A DNA stretch of 64,000 bases from DHVE2 group archaeon (GTDB taxonomy: Archaea > Thermoplasmatota > Thermoplasmata > Thermoplasmatales > Aciduliprofundaceae): positions 145,907 through 209,906 of the forward strand of contig JALVVV010000055.1 in assembly GCA_027023265.1 (NCBI GenBank), read 5' to 3'. Made by a program: the position numbers and the translations under genes. This document shows, piece by piece, positions 50,886 to 60,180 of this stretch (positions within the stretch are counted from its first letter, which is position 1; every line of letters begins with the position of its first letter). The notes under the pieces were generated by a model. That model was not told the DNA's origin and ran no database searches. It was given only the letters and a program-made list of their open reading frames with translations.

Positions 50886-53621
50886 ATGAAGTACGTGTAT
50901 GTTTACTTTCGCAAAGAAGATATGGATGAGTTGGAGAGAATAGCACCAGAGATGCAGGATAGAAAGAAATTGCTGGGTGGCAAGGGTGCAGGACTGGCCG
51001 AAATGACAAGAATTGGTTTGCCAGTGCCACCCGGTTTTACGATTACCACTGAAACCTGCATAAAATATTTTGAGAATAAGGATTTCCCGGAGGGTCTCTG
51101 GGAGCAAGTTGAAGATGCCATGAAGATGCTGGAGAAAGAGACAGGGAAGGTATTTGGAAGCTCCGAGAATCCTCTTTTGGTGTCTGTGAGGTCTGGAGCG
51201 CCGATAAGTATGCCCGGGATGATGGATACCATTTTGAATCTTGGGCTTACTGACGAGTCCGTTGAAGGGCTTTCAAAGCAAACGCAGAATCCAAGATTTG
51301 CATGGGATGCGTATAGGCGTCTGATACAGATGTTTGGTAATGTCGTGTTAGGTATAAAGCATGAAGAGTTTGAGGAGAAACTGGGTGAAATAAAGGCCAA
51401 GCACAATGCCCGGCAGGATGTGGAGTTAGATGTAAATGCGCTTAAAGAAGTGGTTGATGAATATAAAAAAGTGTATGAAAAGCACGGGTATGAGTTCCCA
51501 CAGGATCCCAAGAAACAATTGGAAATGGCGATACGCGCTGTGTTTGAGTCATGGAATAATGACCGGGCCATAGTTTACAGGAAGATAAACAAGATACCTG
51601 ATGATATGGGAACCGCCGTAAATGTGGTGACCATGGTGTTTGGTAATATGGGTGATGATAGTGGAACAGGTGTGGCTTTTACCCGTGACCCGAGAACAGG
51701 CGAGAAGCATCTTTACGGTGAGTTTTTGCCCAATGCGCAGGGCGAAGATGTCGTGGCGGGTATAAGAACGCCCCATGCGGTTAATGAGTATAGCAAGCAG
51801 GATGCAAACAGAAATCTTCCCACTATGGAAGAGATGATGCCCGATGTTTACAGGAAACTGATGGAAGTGGCTGAGCTTCTGGAAAAGCACTACCGGGATA
51901 TGCAGGATATAGAGTTTACAATTGAGCGTGGTAAACTATATCTTCTTCAAACGAGAAATGGTAAGAGAACTGCAATGGCTGCTGTGAGAATTGCAGTGGA
52001 AATGAAGGAAGAAGGAGTGATTAGCAAGGAAGAGGCTATAATGAGAGTTACTCCTGAGAATGTAGATACTCTTCTACACCCACAGGTGGACCCTGCGGCA
52101 GATAAAAAGGTAATTGCCAAGGGACTTGCAGCCAGTCCAGGTGCTGCGGTTGGCAAGGTTGTTTTTGACCCTGATGAAGCAGTTGAAATGGCGAAGAATG
52201 GTGAGAAAGTCATACTTGTAAGGCTTGAAACTTCTCCTGACGACATACATGGGATGAACGCAGCACAGGGCATATTAACTGCAAGGGGAGGAATGACTTC
52301 TCACGCTGCAGTGGTTGCGAGGGCTATGGGCAAGCCTGCCGTGGTGGGATGTGAAGAACTGATTGTCAACGTTGCAGAGGAATATTTCATTGCGAGGAAT
52401 AACAAAATAAGGAAGGGAGATGTGATAACAATTAACGGTACAACTGGTGAGGTTTATTTGGGAGAAGTTCCTTTGATCGTGCCATCAATAAGCGGAAACC
52501 TGGAGAAAATTCTCTCTTGGGCCGACGAGATACGCGTTTTGGGTGTGCGCGCCAACGCAGACACTCCCGAGCAGGCGAGGAAGGCAAGGGAGTTCGGCGC
52601 GGAGGGCATAGGGCTTGCGAGGACTGAGCATATGTTCTTTGGCGAAGAGCGTCTTCCGATAATGCAGGATATGATTATGGCCAAGACAAAGGAAGAGAGA
52701 GTTGCTGCACTTAGCAAGCTGCAGGTTATGCAAAAAAGCGATTTTGTGGAATTTTTCAAGACTATGGAAGGCTATCCTGTGATAATTCGCCTCTTAGACC
52801 CCCCGCTTCACGAGTTCTTACCAAAAAGAGAAGAGCTTACGGGTGAGATTGCAGAGCTCAAAATGGCGCTTAAAGAGGCAAAATCATTGAAGGATATGGA
52901 TGACATAATACAGAGAATTAATGAGAAGAAAAAAGTTTTGGAAGTTGTAAACGAGCTCCATGAGTTCAATCCAATGCTGGGATTCCGCGGATGCAGGTTG
53001 GGCATAATTTACCCGGAGATATACGAAATGCAGGTTCGTGCCATAGTGCAGGCAGCAATAGAAGTGAAAAAGGAAGGTAAGAAAATATATCCTGAGATTA
53101 TGATTCCTTTGATTGGACATGTGAATGAGCTTAACATATTGAAAGAGAAACTTGAGGCTGTGGCCAGGGAAGAAATGGAAAAAGAGGGAGTAAGCGTGGA
53201 TTATAAGTTTGGAACGATGATTGAGATTCCTCGTGCGGCTCTGACAGCTAATGAAATAGCGCGTGTTGCGGAATTCTTCTCTTTCGGGACCAACGATCTT
53301 ACTCAGATGACATTTGGCTATTCCAGAGACGACGCACAGGGCAAATTCCTCAGAAAGTACGTTGAAATGGGCATACTCAAAGAAGATCCTTTCAAGTCCC
53401 TTGACTGGGATGGTGTTGGTCAGCTTGTTAAGTTAGGCGTGGAGAAAGGACGGGCCACTCGCAAAGAGTTGGAAACCGGTGTGTGCGGCGAGCATGGTGG
53501 CGATCCAAAGAGCATCGAATTCTTCCACATGGCAGGTCTGGATTACGTGTCTTGCTCTCCGTTCAGAGTACCCGTGGCGAGGTTGGCTGCTGCTCAGGCA
53601 CAGATAAAGCACCCGAGATAA
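50886..53621 (+). CDS. ppdK: Pyruvate, phosphate dikinase
   Basis: The ~911-residue enzyme reversibly converts pyruvate + ATP + Pi to PEP + AMP + PPi. Its N-terminal ATP-grasp has KKLLGGKGAGLAEMTRIGLP and SVRSGAPISMPGMMDT; the central phosphohistidine domain has GGMTSHAAVVARAMGKPAVV with the catalytic His; the C-terminal TIM barrel has GLARTEHMFF, IPRAALTANEIARVAEFF with the Asn-Asp-Leu-Thr-Gln of FFSFGTNDLTQ, and CGEHGGDP. A ribosome site (aaggtgat) supports ATG 50886 (7 nt spacing). Confidence 0.97.
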   Translation: MKYVYVYFRKEDMDELERIAPEMQDRKKLLGGKGAGLAEMTRIGLPVPPGFTITTETCIKYFENKDFPEGLWEQVEDAMKMLEKETGKVFGSSENPLLVSVRSGAPISMPGMMDTILNLGLTDESVEGLSKQTQNPRFAWDAYRRLIQMFGNVVLGIKHEEFEEKLGEIKAKHNARQDVELDVNALKEVVDEYKKVYEKHGYEFPQDPKKQLEMAIRAVFESWNNDRAIVYRKINKIPDDMGTAVNVVTMVFGNMGDDSGTGVAFTRDPRTGEKHLYGEFLPNAQGEDVVAGIRTPHAVNEYSKQDANRNLPTMEEMMPDVYRKLMEVAELLEKHYRDMQDIEFTIERGKLYLLQTRNGKRTAMAAVRIAVEMKEEGVISKEEAIMRVTPENVDTLLHPQVDPAADKKVIAKGLAASPGAAVGKVVFDPDEAVEMAKNGEKVILVRLETSPDDIHGMNAAQGILTARGGMTSHAAVVARAMGKPAVVGCEELIVNVAEEYFIARNNKIRKGDVITINGTTGEVYLGEVPLIVPSISGNLEKILSWADEIRVLGVRANADTPEQARKAREFGAEGIGLARTEHMFFGEERLPIMQDMIMAKTKEERVAALSKLQVMQKSDFVEFFKTMEGYPVIIRLLDPPLHEFLPKREELTGEIAELKMALKEAKSLKDMDDIIQRINEKKKVLEVVNELHEFNPMLGFRGCRLGIIYPEIYEMQVRAIVQAAIEVKKEGKKIYPEIMIPLIGHVNELNILKEKLEAVAREEMEKEGVSVDYKFGTMIEIPRAALTANEIARVAEFFSFGTNDLTQMTFGYSRDDAQGKFLRKYVEMGILKEDPFKSLDWDGVGQLVKLGVEKGRATRKELETGVCGEHGGDPKSIEFFHMAGLDYVSCSPFRVPVARLAAAQAQIKHPR

Positions 53622-53686
53622 TCTCGCACCATTTTTATTATTTTTAATGTTCAAATGCTGTGTATTTACCTTGTGCGGGGGCAAAG

Positions 53687-53696
53687 GTATATATTC
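53687..53696 (+). promoter_or_regulatory. TATA box of the NMD3 gene
   Basis: gtatatattc ends 18 nt before ATG 53715, placing transcription start at or near the ATG (leaderless). Confidence 0.5.
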
Positions 53697-53714
53697 TTAT
53701 TTGCATGGTGCTCT

Positions 53715-54725
53715 ATGCTCTGCGTAGAGTGCGGAAAGAGAGAGGCAAAGTACGAGGGCTTATGTGAAGAGTGTTTTTTAAAGAAGGTTAAATTTACAGA
53801 TTTGCCTCAGCATTTGGATTTGGTAGTTTGTCCTCACTGCCATTCTGTTAAATTTGGGGGAGTTTGGGAAAGAATATCACTGGAAGAAGCCATATCAAGA
53901 ATTGTTGATAAAAATATCAAGTTCATTCATGATTGTGATGGATATGATTTGGATATTGTTCACGGTGAAATTGAAGGAGAATTTGATGTGGAGGTACGGG
54001 TGCTTATAAAATACGGTGATTTAGAAACCACTGAAACGCATATGGTTAGGTTTGATCTTAAATATGAGTCATGTCCAAGGTGTAACAGGTACTTTGGGAA
54101 CTATTTTGAAGCCATATTGCAGTTGCGTGGAATGAGAGAAAACGAATATACTGAGGTTTTAGAGTATACTCACTGGCTAATATCTCGTCATGCTCGCAAA
54201 AATGAAAATTTGTTTTTGACAAAAGAGGTTAAGAAAAAGGAAGGCTGGGATTTGTACCTTAGTGATAAGAGGGAAGCTAAAAATATTGCAAAGGAGCTGG
54301 TTAGGAAATATGGAGCAGCTTTAAAGGAGTCTCCTCAGATTGCTGGAAGAAAGGATGGGAAAGATGTTTACCGGGTAACATACTCGGTAAGGCTTCCGAC
54401 ATACAGGGTTGGAGATGTAGTCAATGTAGAGGGAAAATATTATCTTGTTACAGATGTTGGAGAGAGATATGTGCATGGCGTAGGTGTTTGTTCAGGTAAG
54501 AAAAAGAGTTTTGATTCGCACAGGCACAGTATAGATGTTGTAGTTACCCGCGATGATATTGAATTGGCTACGGTCATATACTCGCGAAACAGGGAAGCTC
54601 AGATAATTGATAGAAACAATGAGATAATAGACGTGATTACTAATTATGATGTTAATAGCGGGGATACTGTGCGCATATTCAGGGTTGACGAAAGCGTGTA
54701 TGTGCTGCCGGATATCAATACTTGA
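53715..54725 (+). CDS. nmd3: NMD3 family protein
   Basis: The ~336-residue protein has an N-terminal zinc-binding region with repeated CxxC (CVECGKREAKYEGLCEECF, VVCPHCHSV), a later pair (CPRCNRYFG), and C-terminal beta domains. In eukaryotes NMD3 exports the 60S subunit; archaeal homologues probably act in large-subunit maturation or monitoring. The ATG after a TATA box is preferred to longer frames. Confidence 0.88.
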   Translation: MLCVECGKREAKYEGLCEECFLKKVKFTDLPQHLDLVVCPHCHSVKFGGVWERISLEEAISRIVDKNIKFIHDCDGYDLDIVHGEIEGEFDVEVRVLIKYGDLETTETHMVRFDLKYESCPRCNRYFGNYFEAILQLRGMRENEYTEVLEYTHWLISRHARKNENLFLTKEVKKKEGWDLYLSDKREAKNIAKELVRKYGAALKESPQIAGRKDGKDVYRVTYSVRLPTYRVGDVVNVEGKYYLVTDVGERYVHGVGVCSGKKKSFDSHRHSIDVVVTRDDIELATVIYSRNREAQIIDRNNEIIDVITNYDVNSGDTVRIFRVDESVYVLPDINT

Positions 54726-54774
54726 GTTTGTTTTTTCAATTAGATGTGCTGTATGATTTTTAATTTACAATTTT

Positions 54775-57132
54775 TCATTCTTCAAAATCAAATAATGTTT
54801 TTACCTGCCTCTTGGAATTGCCTCCTGAGAAACTGGTTAAATTTCTCTGTTTTCTCCCGTTTAAAAGCTCTTCTTCATCCACTCCGAATACCTCCGTTAT
54901 CCTTGCCAAGGTCTCTGCAAGGCGCCTTGCATAGTATTTGTAATCTGCTTTATAGGGAAACGGTTTTCCTGGAATATATGGTTCAACATCCTGACGCGAG
55001 CCTCTCGCGTTGACCACTATCCAAGATACTTTCATTCCAGGTATGAAATTATATCCCATCTTGATTAGCTTTTTTGCCGCCTGGACGTTTGCCATGGAAT
55101 TGGGATTTTTGTAACTGGAAAAATCTCGAACAGTGCGGGATATTACAAGTTTTTCTACATCAACATCTCCCCTTTTTACTTTCTCAACTATTTCTTTGGC
55201 AAGGGATATTGCACCATCTACATCTCCATCCAAAATTTTCTTAAACACTTCCATCTGCGCTTCGCTTTGCAGGTCAAATGAATCTGTGCGCCTGATTTCG
55301 TACCCGCGAATAACCATGTCTCCACGCTGCTCTTCCGGCCAAACTATGCGCCCAACGTATCTCTTTTTCGCACCATGGGAAAAAAACGGCTCCAATATTT
55401 TTTCAAATTCAAGAATCAGTTTCTCTCTTTTAGATATTTCATTTGCCATTTTTTGGCCGAATGCAACGGATTCTTCCAAATTTTCGTAAGGGGATTGAAA
55501 GAATATTGAGTCTGTGTCTCCATACACAACTTTTATTCTATTTTTTTCTAAAGACGCAATTATTCCCTTCGTTGTTTCCCTTGCAAATGACGTTATGCTT
55601 GCGCCTATCCTTGGGTCTGTAAACCTGTAAAACGATGAGGCGAGCACCCCGTAAAAGGTATTCATCAACACCTTTACTGCTTTCTGGAGTCCATCGTAGT
55701 ATCTTCTTTCATCATCTGTCTTTGCGTTCTTCATTTTTATTTTAAGCTCGTCCCTCCTTGCCATGAGTTTTTTAAGGATTTTGGGTATTATTCCCTCTCT
55801 CTTTTCCTTGCTTAAGAATCGGGCTCCACTTGGACTTACTATTTCTCCCTTGTCGCTTAGGGTAGTAAAACAAATGTTGTACTTTATGATTATACTCGGG
55901 TACATGCTTTTGAAGTCTAATACGCAAATCCAGTGATAAAGCCCTGGGGAGATTGTGTGCACATATCCACCCTCGATTTTGCCCCTTTTTCTGTCATGTC
56001 CTTGTAAAGGCACCCCTATCCCATTCCTATCCGCTTCTCTTATCAGCAGAGAATCCACCCATGTTGATGTTCCTGAGTGAAGCACGTCGTCCAGTGGAAA
56101 TTTGGTGACGGTGGCCAAATCCATATATTTGTCAATAGTGCCTATTTTGAGTAGAATCTTTAGTGCAAGCTCAGCATCCTTCATGCAGTATTCAATTACC
56201 TCGTCCCTCTTATTATCCCACTCCTCGTCTATATTTTTTCTATCCACATCCATCTTTCCTTCTCCTAACAATTCCTGAGACACCGCTTCCAGGGTCTCTC
56301 TCTTTAATTTCAACTCTTTTTTTACTGCCCACCATGCATCTTCTATTACCCTCCCGTGCACTCTCCAAAACTGTCCTCCAATGCGCTGGGGAGTGCTCCC
56401 GTCTCTGCCAATGCATAGTGGAACGTTTAATTTTTTACTTTTCTCAGTGAGTACTTCTAAGTCATATCCGTCTATGTTGTATCCCGTAATAACGTCAGGG
56501 TCCTCGGAAACTATAACGTTAACGAATTTTTCAAGCATATCTTTTTCGTTGCCCTCAATATGTCCTTTCTTTATTTCTCCTCGATTCCATATAGCATAGC
56601 CAATTGTGAATAATTTTCCGTTTTCTATTGAGTTTTCTATGTCAAAGCTTAGAATTTTAAGTGTAGGTTTAAAATCAGGTATGTTCTCCACTTTATCTAG
56701 GTCCATAACAATATCCACATGGTATCTATCGGAGTTTATGTAATTTCCTACAAATAATACGCAGGAACCTAAGTCAAAATCGTAGATGAATCGCTGGTGA
56801 AAAGGTATGTCTGCTGCCAGAACATCGCAAAACTCCATGGCGTATCTTCTGTATGTGGGTGTTTTCCATGGTGATTTTAGAGTTACCTTCACGCATCTTC
56901 TTTCTTTTCCTCTGTACCAAAGTGCGACATCTTCTAAGGCTACTATTTCTTCATCGGCGCTAAATTTTTCTATGATTGACTCTGGTGGCTCTACAAGATA
57001 AAAATACGGCCTGAAACCGTGATAACGGCCAACTATGGATTTTCCTTCATTTGTTTTACCGTAAAGCTCCACAACTACTCCATCTCCTTCCCGGGAGTAT
57101 GATGCGCTTATCAGTCTAACTTCCTCTTCCAT
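54775..57132 (-). CDS. polB: DNA polymerase, family B
   Basis: The 785-residue replicative polymerase has 3'-5' exonuclease motifs SFDIEN, TGYNIDGYDLEVL and YCMKDAELAL, and polymerase motifs A (DFKSMYPSIII), B (KVLMNTFYGVLASS) and C (VYGDTDSIFF). The end, RQVKTLFDF, is a PCNA-interacting peptide, and PCNA lies divergently 204 nt upstream. Start ATG 57132 (MEEEVRLI) aligns with family N-termini; an in-frame ATG at 57192 would add 20 residues. No intein is visible. Confidence 0.95.
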   Translation of the reverse strand: MEEEVRLISASYSREGDGVVVELYGKTNEGKSIVGRYHGFRPYFYLVEPPESIIEKFSADEEIVALEDVALWYRGKERRCVKVTLKSPWKTPTYRRYAMEFCDVLAADIPFHQRFIYDFDLGSCVLFVGNYINSDRYHVDIVMDLDKVENIPDFKPTLKILSFDIENSIENGKLFTIGYAIWNRGEIKKGHIEGNEKDMLEKFVNVIVSEDPDVITGYNIDGYDLEVLTEKSKKLNVPLCIGRDGSTPQRIGGQFWRVHGRVIEDAWWAVKKELKLKRETLEAVSQELLGEGKMDVDRKNIDEEWDNKRDEVIEYCMKDAELALKILLKIGTIDKYMDLATVTKFPLDDVLHSGTSTWVDSLLIREADRNGIGVPLQGHDRKRGKIEGGYVHTISPGLYHWICVLDFKSMYPSIIIKYNICFTTLSDKGEIVSPSGARFLSKEKREGIIPKILKKLMARRDELKIKMKNAKTDDERRYYDGLQKAVKVLMNTFYGVLASSFYRFTDPRIGASITSFARETTKGIIASLEKNRIKVVYGDTDSIFFQSPYENLEESVAFGQKMANEISKREKLILEFEKILEPFFSHGAKKRYVGRIVWPEEQRGDMVIRGYEIRRTDSFDLQSEAQMEVFKKILDGDVDGAISLAKEIVEKVKRGDVDVEKLVISRTVRDFSSYKNPNSMANVQAAKKLIKMGYNFIPGMKVSWIVVNARGSRQDVEPYIPGKPFPYKADYKYYARRLAETLARITEVFGVDEEELLNGRKQRNLTSFSGGNSKRQVKTLFDFEE

Positions 57133-57335
57133 TGTGTTTATAAATTCGCCCGTGCATATAAGGGTTGCGGAGTTTTTGGTGAAATAACTCATGGATGTAC
57201 AGGCATACGTACAGTACTGGATAGACGATGTTTTAAAGAAACATCAGGCTCTTTCAAAATATGTGTGGATTTTAGGTTAGTAGTGACTCAACCCATGGAA
57301 AAATTTATAATGGGAAAAGAAATATCACGGCAGGG

Positions 57336-58070
57336 ATGGTTATGAGAGTAAAAATGGATGTTAAGGATGTGAAAGAGATAACAAACCTGCTGCTCACACT
57401 GGTTAGCGAAGCTAAGTTCGAGTTCAATCAAAGTGGAATGAGCGTGAAGGCTGTTGATGCGGCCCACATCGCAATGATCGTCCTTGACATAAGTAAGGAG
57501 GGGTTTATAGAGTTTGAATCAGAAGATGCTGAGATTGGTGTGGATTTGGAAAAGATAAAGAATATGCTTAAAATAGCAAAGTCTAACGATGTTGTTGAAA
57601 TTTCAAAGGAGGGTAGCAAGCTAACTTTTCAAATAGGTAACCTAACGAGGAGCATGGCTCTAATAGATGCAAGTGCCCTTACTGTACCAAAAGTTCCTAA
57701 TATAGGGCTTCCCGCAAAGGTTGTCATTTCAAAGGATGATTTCATAAACGGAATCAAAGCGGCAGAGAGCATATCTGATAGCATAACCCTTGAGGTAACA
57801 CCCACAGAATTTGAGATGTACTCTCTTGGGGATGAAGACGTTTCAAAGTTAACCCTTCCAAAAGATATGGTTAAGGAAATTGAGTGTGCAGAGCCCGTTA
57901 AAAGCACTTATCCTCTGGATTATCTTCTGAAACTCGCAAAGGCAATAGATTCCACGGAATTCGTTACTATTTATCTGGGAAAGGATTACCCCGTGAAAAT
58001 CGTCTTTGATATCTCCAAGGGCAACGGAAAGGTAACTTACCTGTTAGCTCCGAGAATTGAAGGCGAATAA
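57336..58070 (+). CDS. pcn: DNA polymerase sliding clamp PCNA
   Basis: The 244-residue ring subunit has MSVKAVDAAHIAMIVLDI, a central interdomain loop and the C-terminal KVTYLLAPRIEGE. It encircles DNA and binds PIP-box proteins such as PolB. A TATA box (tttataat, ~57302-57310) precedes the start; ATG 57342 is an alternative. Its stop touches the stop of the convergent glycosyltransferase gene. Confidence 0.96.
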   Translation: MVMRVKMDVKDVKEITNLLLTLVSEAKFEFNQSGMSVKAVDAAHIAMIVLDISKEGFIEFESEDAEIGVDLEKIKNMLKIAKSNDVVEISKEGSKLTFQIGNLTRSMALIDASALTVPKVPNIGLPAKVVISKDDFINGIKAAESISDSITLEVTPTEFEMYSLGDEDVSKLTLPKDMVKEIECAEPVKSTYPLDYLLKLAKAIDSTEFVTIYLGKDYPVKIVFDISKGNGKVTYLLAPRIEGE

Positions 58071-58739
58071 TCACGTTTTTCCAAACTTCTTTTTTATTAA
58101 AAATACCAAGTTTCTGTATCCATCTTTCCATGTATTTAGCTTAACTTCTCCCTTTCTCTCCCTGTACTCTATGGGAACTTCCTCGCACCTGAATTTTCTC
58201 CATGCTTCTATCTTAAGTTCTTCGCTAAAGGGCATTCCATCTGAGGTAAGATTTAAATCTTTGAGTATGCTACGCCGGAATATCCACATTCCACTTTGAG
58301 AATCCTTAATCTTCACACCAAAAAGGATGCGGGTTGCTAAGGTGAGAATCATGTTTCCTATTTTGTGAGTTAAGCTCATTGCTCCTTTTTTCATCCTGGA
58401 AAATCTCTCGCAAGAAATGAAATCCAGGTTATTTTTAACAAGGTATTCCACAAGCTTGGGTATGTCTTCAGCGGGATAGGTATCATCGCCGTCCATTGTT
58501 ACGATAATATCTCCGGAGGCGTGCTGAAATCCAGTTTTGTAAGCCCTGCCGTACCCCTTTCTTTTTTCGATAATTACCTTTGCTCCTTTTTTCTCGGCAA
58601 TTTCTCGCGTTCTGTCTTTTGAATTTCCGTCCACTATAATGATTTCCCATTCGTATTTTTTGTCCTTAGGTATTTTGTCCAAAACGTGACCTATGCTCTC
58701 CTCCTCGTTTAACGTTGGAATCACTACGCTGATTTTCAT
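58071..58739 (-). CDS. Glycosyltransferase family 2 (dolichyl-phosphate sugar synthase-like)
   Basis: The 222-residue GT-A enzyme has ISVVIPTLNEEESIGHVLDK, IIVDGNSKDRT, MDGDDTYPAEDIPKLVE and a late QSGMWIFRR acceptor region typical of small DPM1/DpgA-like enzymes that make dolichol-phosphate sugars for protein N-glycosylation. It overlaps the upstream GT2 by 4 nt, forming an operon. This agrees with the many N-glycosylation sites on surface proteins in this window. Confidence 0.85.
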   Translation of the reverse strand: MKISVVIPTLNEEESIGHVLDKIPKDKKYEWEIIIVDGNSKDRTREIAEKKGAKVIIEKRKGYGRAYKTGFQHASGDIIVTMDGDDTYPAEDIPKLVEYLVKNNLDFISCERFSRMKKGAMSLTHKIGNMILTLATRILFGVKIKDSQSGMWIFRRSILKDLNLTSDGMPFSEELKIEAWRKFRCEEVPIEYRERKGEVKLNTWKDGYRNLVFLIKKKFGKT

Positions 58740-59518
58740 GGCTTATCACCGTAAAGCTTGCATGCTATATAACCCATTCCCGCAAAAAACAGGCGTATGG
58801 ATGCCCAGAAGGATAGTTGCGATGGATCGAACATGTTTTCTGGTTTGTACTTGCTCCAAAGGCGTCCGTGCTTTAACGTTAGCTGTTTTCTACCGTACCC
58901 GTTCCAAAATGCCTGTTTGGCAAAAGCGTAAAAAGAATCTCTGGTCCTGTGATACACCATTGCATTTGGATTATACACTATTTTTGCACCATGATTCACT
59001 GCTCTTATATTGAGGTCTATGTCCTCTGCAGTAACAAACCACGAATCAAAGCCACCTATTTCTTCAAATAATGATTTTCTGTATGCAAGGTTGCAGCTCG
59101 GAAAGGTAACATCGAATCCCTTGTAATATAGTTCCACTCTCTCCAGCCTTTCCCATGGGCCGTAACCTATGTAGATGGTCTTCCCCGCAACCACGTCTGC
59201 CCCCTTCTTAAACGACTCTCGTATTGATTTTAACCAGAATGGATTTACCAGATCATCTCCGTCAGTAAAGGCAACGTAATCCCCGGTGGATTTCTTCACT
59301 CCGTAATTTCTACCCTCGCCTCTGGAGCCTCCCTTCTCGTAGAGATGTATAAAATCGTATTTCTCCATGTACTCTCTCACTATATCCCGCGTCCTGTCTG
59401 TGCTATGTGCGTCAACAATTATGATTTCAAATGATGGCTCCTGAATCAAGAGGGAGTCTAAAAGATACGAGATGTACCTTTCTTCGTTTCTAACGGTTAT
59501 TACCACGCTTACGAGCAC
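58736..59518 (-). CDS. Glycosyltransferase family 2
   Basis: The 260-residue GT-A protein reads VSVVITVRNEERYISYLLDS, IIVDAHSTDRTRDIV, TDGDDLVNPFWLKSI and a C-terminal ED-type motif (FVTAEDIDLNIRAVNHGAK). GTG 59518 is supported by a TATA-like element on this strand ~25 nt upstream. It could elongate a lipid-linked glycan; substrate unknown. A hydrophobic C-terminus (LSFWASIRLFFAGMGYIACK) may touch the membrane. Confidence 0.85.
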   Translation of the reverse strand: MLVSVVITVRNEERYISYLLDSLLIQEPSFEIIIVDAHSTDRTRDIVREYMEKYDFIHLYEKGGSRGEGRNYGVKKSTGDYVAFTDGDDLVNPFWLKSIRESFKKGADVVAGKTIYIGYGPWERLERVELYYKGFDVTFPSCNLAYRKSLFEEIGGFDSWFVTAEDIDLNIRAVNHGAKIVYNPNAMVYHRTRDSFYAFAKQAFWNGYGRKQLTLKHGRLWSKYKPENMFDPSQLSFWASIRLFFAGMGYIACKLYGDKP

Positions 59519-59614
59519 AAGGCCATATATCGCTCATACCTAATATATTTTTCATCTCTTTTTTAGCATGTGTTTTGACGGTAAGAGGTAATTTTTTTAT
59601 ACGGGATATACTTT

Positions 59615-59669
59615 CTCTCAAAAGTTGCAAGGACGTGCAAGAGTTTGCTTGCACCCTTGAAATTGAGAG
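59615..59669 (+). ncRNA. Long structured hairpin, candidate RNA or leader
   Basis: Stems ctctcaa/ttgagag, caagg/ccttg and gtgcaag/cttgcac stack into one arm with a 6-nt apical loop agtttg and small asymmetric internal loops (6/3 and 2/0 nt). It occupies the 5' region of the DUF4405-like gene; a TATA-like ttttttatac lies at ~59593-59602. Could be an independent RNA, a leader regulatory element, or a terminator-like barrier after the divergent glycosyltransferase promoter. Confidence 0.45.
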
Positions 59670-59726
59670 TGCTGTATGTATGCGGCGCTGTCTGCTGTGT
59701 ATATGTATATAGGTGATGAAAATGTC

Positions 59727-60028
59727 AAAAAAAAAAGATTACAGGTAGAGCATTGGTGAAGATTAGAGCAATTCTATCTACTGTTCTGCTAGTGGTGTTT
59801 TTGATTGTTGTTTTTACAGGGATTGGTTTGTACTTTGCGCCATCTGGCGAAATGGCGAAAAAAACCGGCTGGACGTTCTTTGGATTTCCGCTTTTCAAGC
59901 TTGAAAGATTGCATGCTGTTAGTGGTTTTATAATGGCAGGTCTTGTTTTCATTCATTTCGGGATAAACTTTAATCTATACAAAAACGAGATGAAGCAGCT
60001 TTTCAAGCGGGATAAAAGGGCGCAGTGA
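59727..60028 (+). CDS. Small two-helix membrane protein (DUF4405-like), start split by A10 tract
   Basis: From TTG 59753 the protein has ~91 residues: a hydrophobic helix (TVLLVVFLIVVFTGIGLYFA), a loop with HAVSGF and a second helix (GFIMAGLVFIHFGINFNLYK), two histidines facing each other as in DUF4405 cytochrome-like proteins. Upstream, aggtgat plus ATG 59722 starts a frame that a run of ten As (59727-59736) puts one base out of phase; with nine As it would read KKITGRALVKIRAIL into this protein. Sequence error, slippage site or decayed start are possible. The feature begins at the A-run. Confidence 0.6.
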
Positions 60029-60180
60029 CGCATCTGTTGCATTTATATTTATTTTTATCATTGTAAATTTTTTAATTTTTATCGGTTATTTCAAGGTGAT
60101 TCTGTGCAAAACACTTTTGATTTACGAAACAGCGTATTTGGGAGAAAAGTAAAAATATAATTTAAACATTAGCTCCATGC

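Noticed and set aside
54775-57132. Intein in DNA polymerase B
   Set aside because: Length of ~785 residues and uninterrupted motifs A, B and C leave no room for one.
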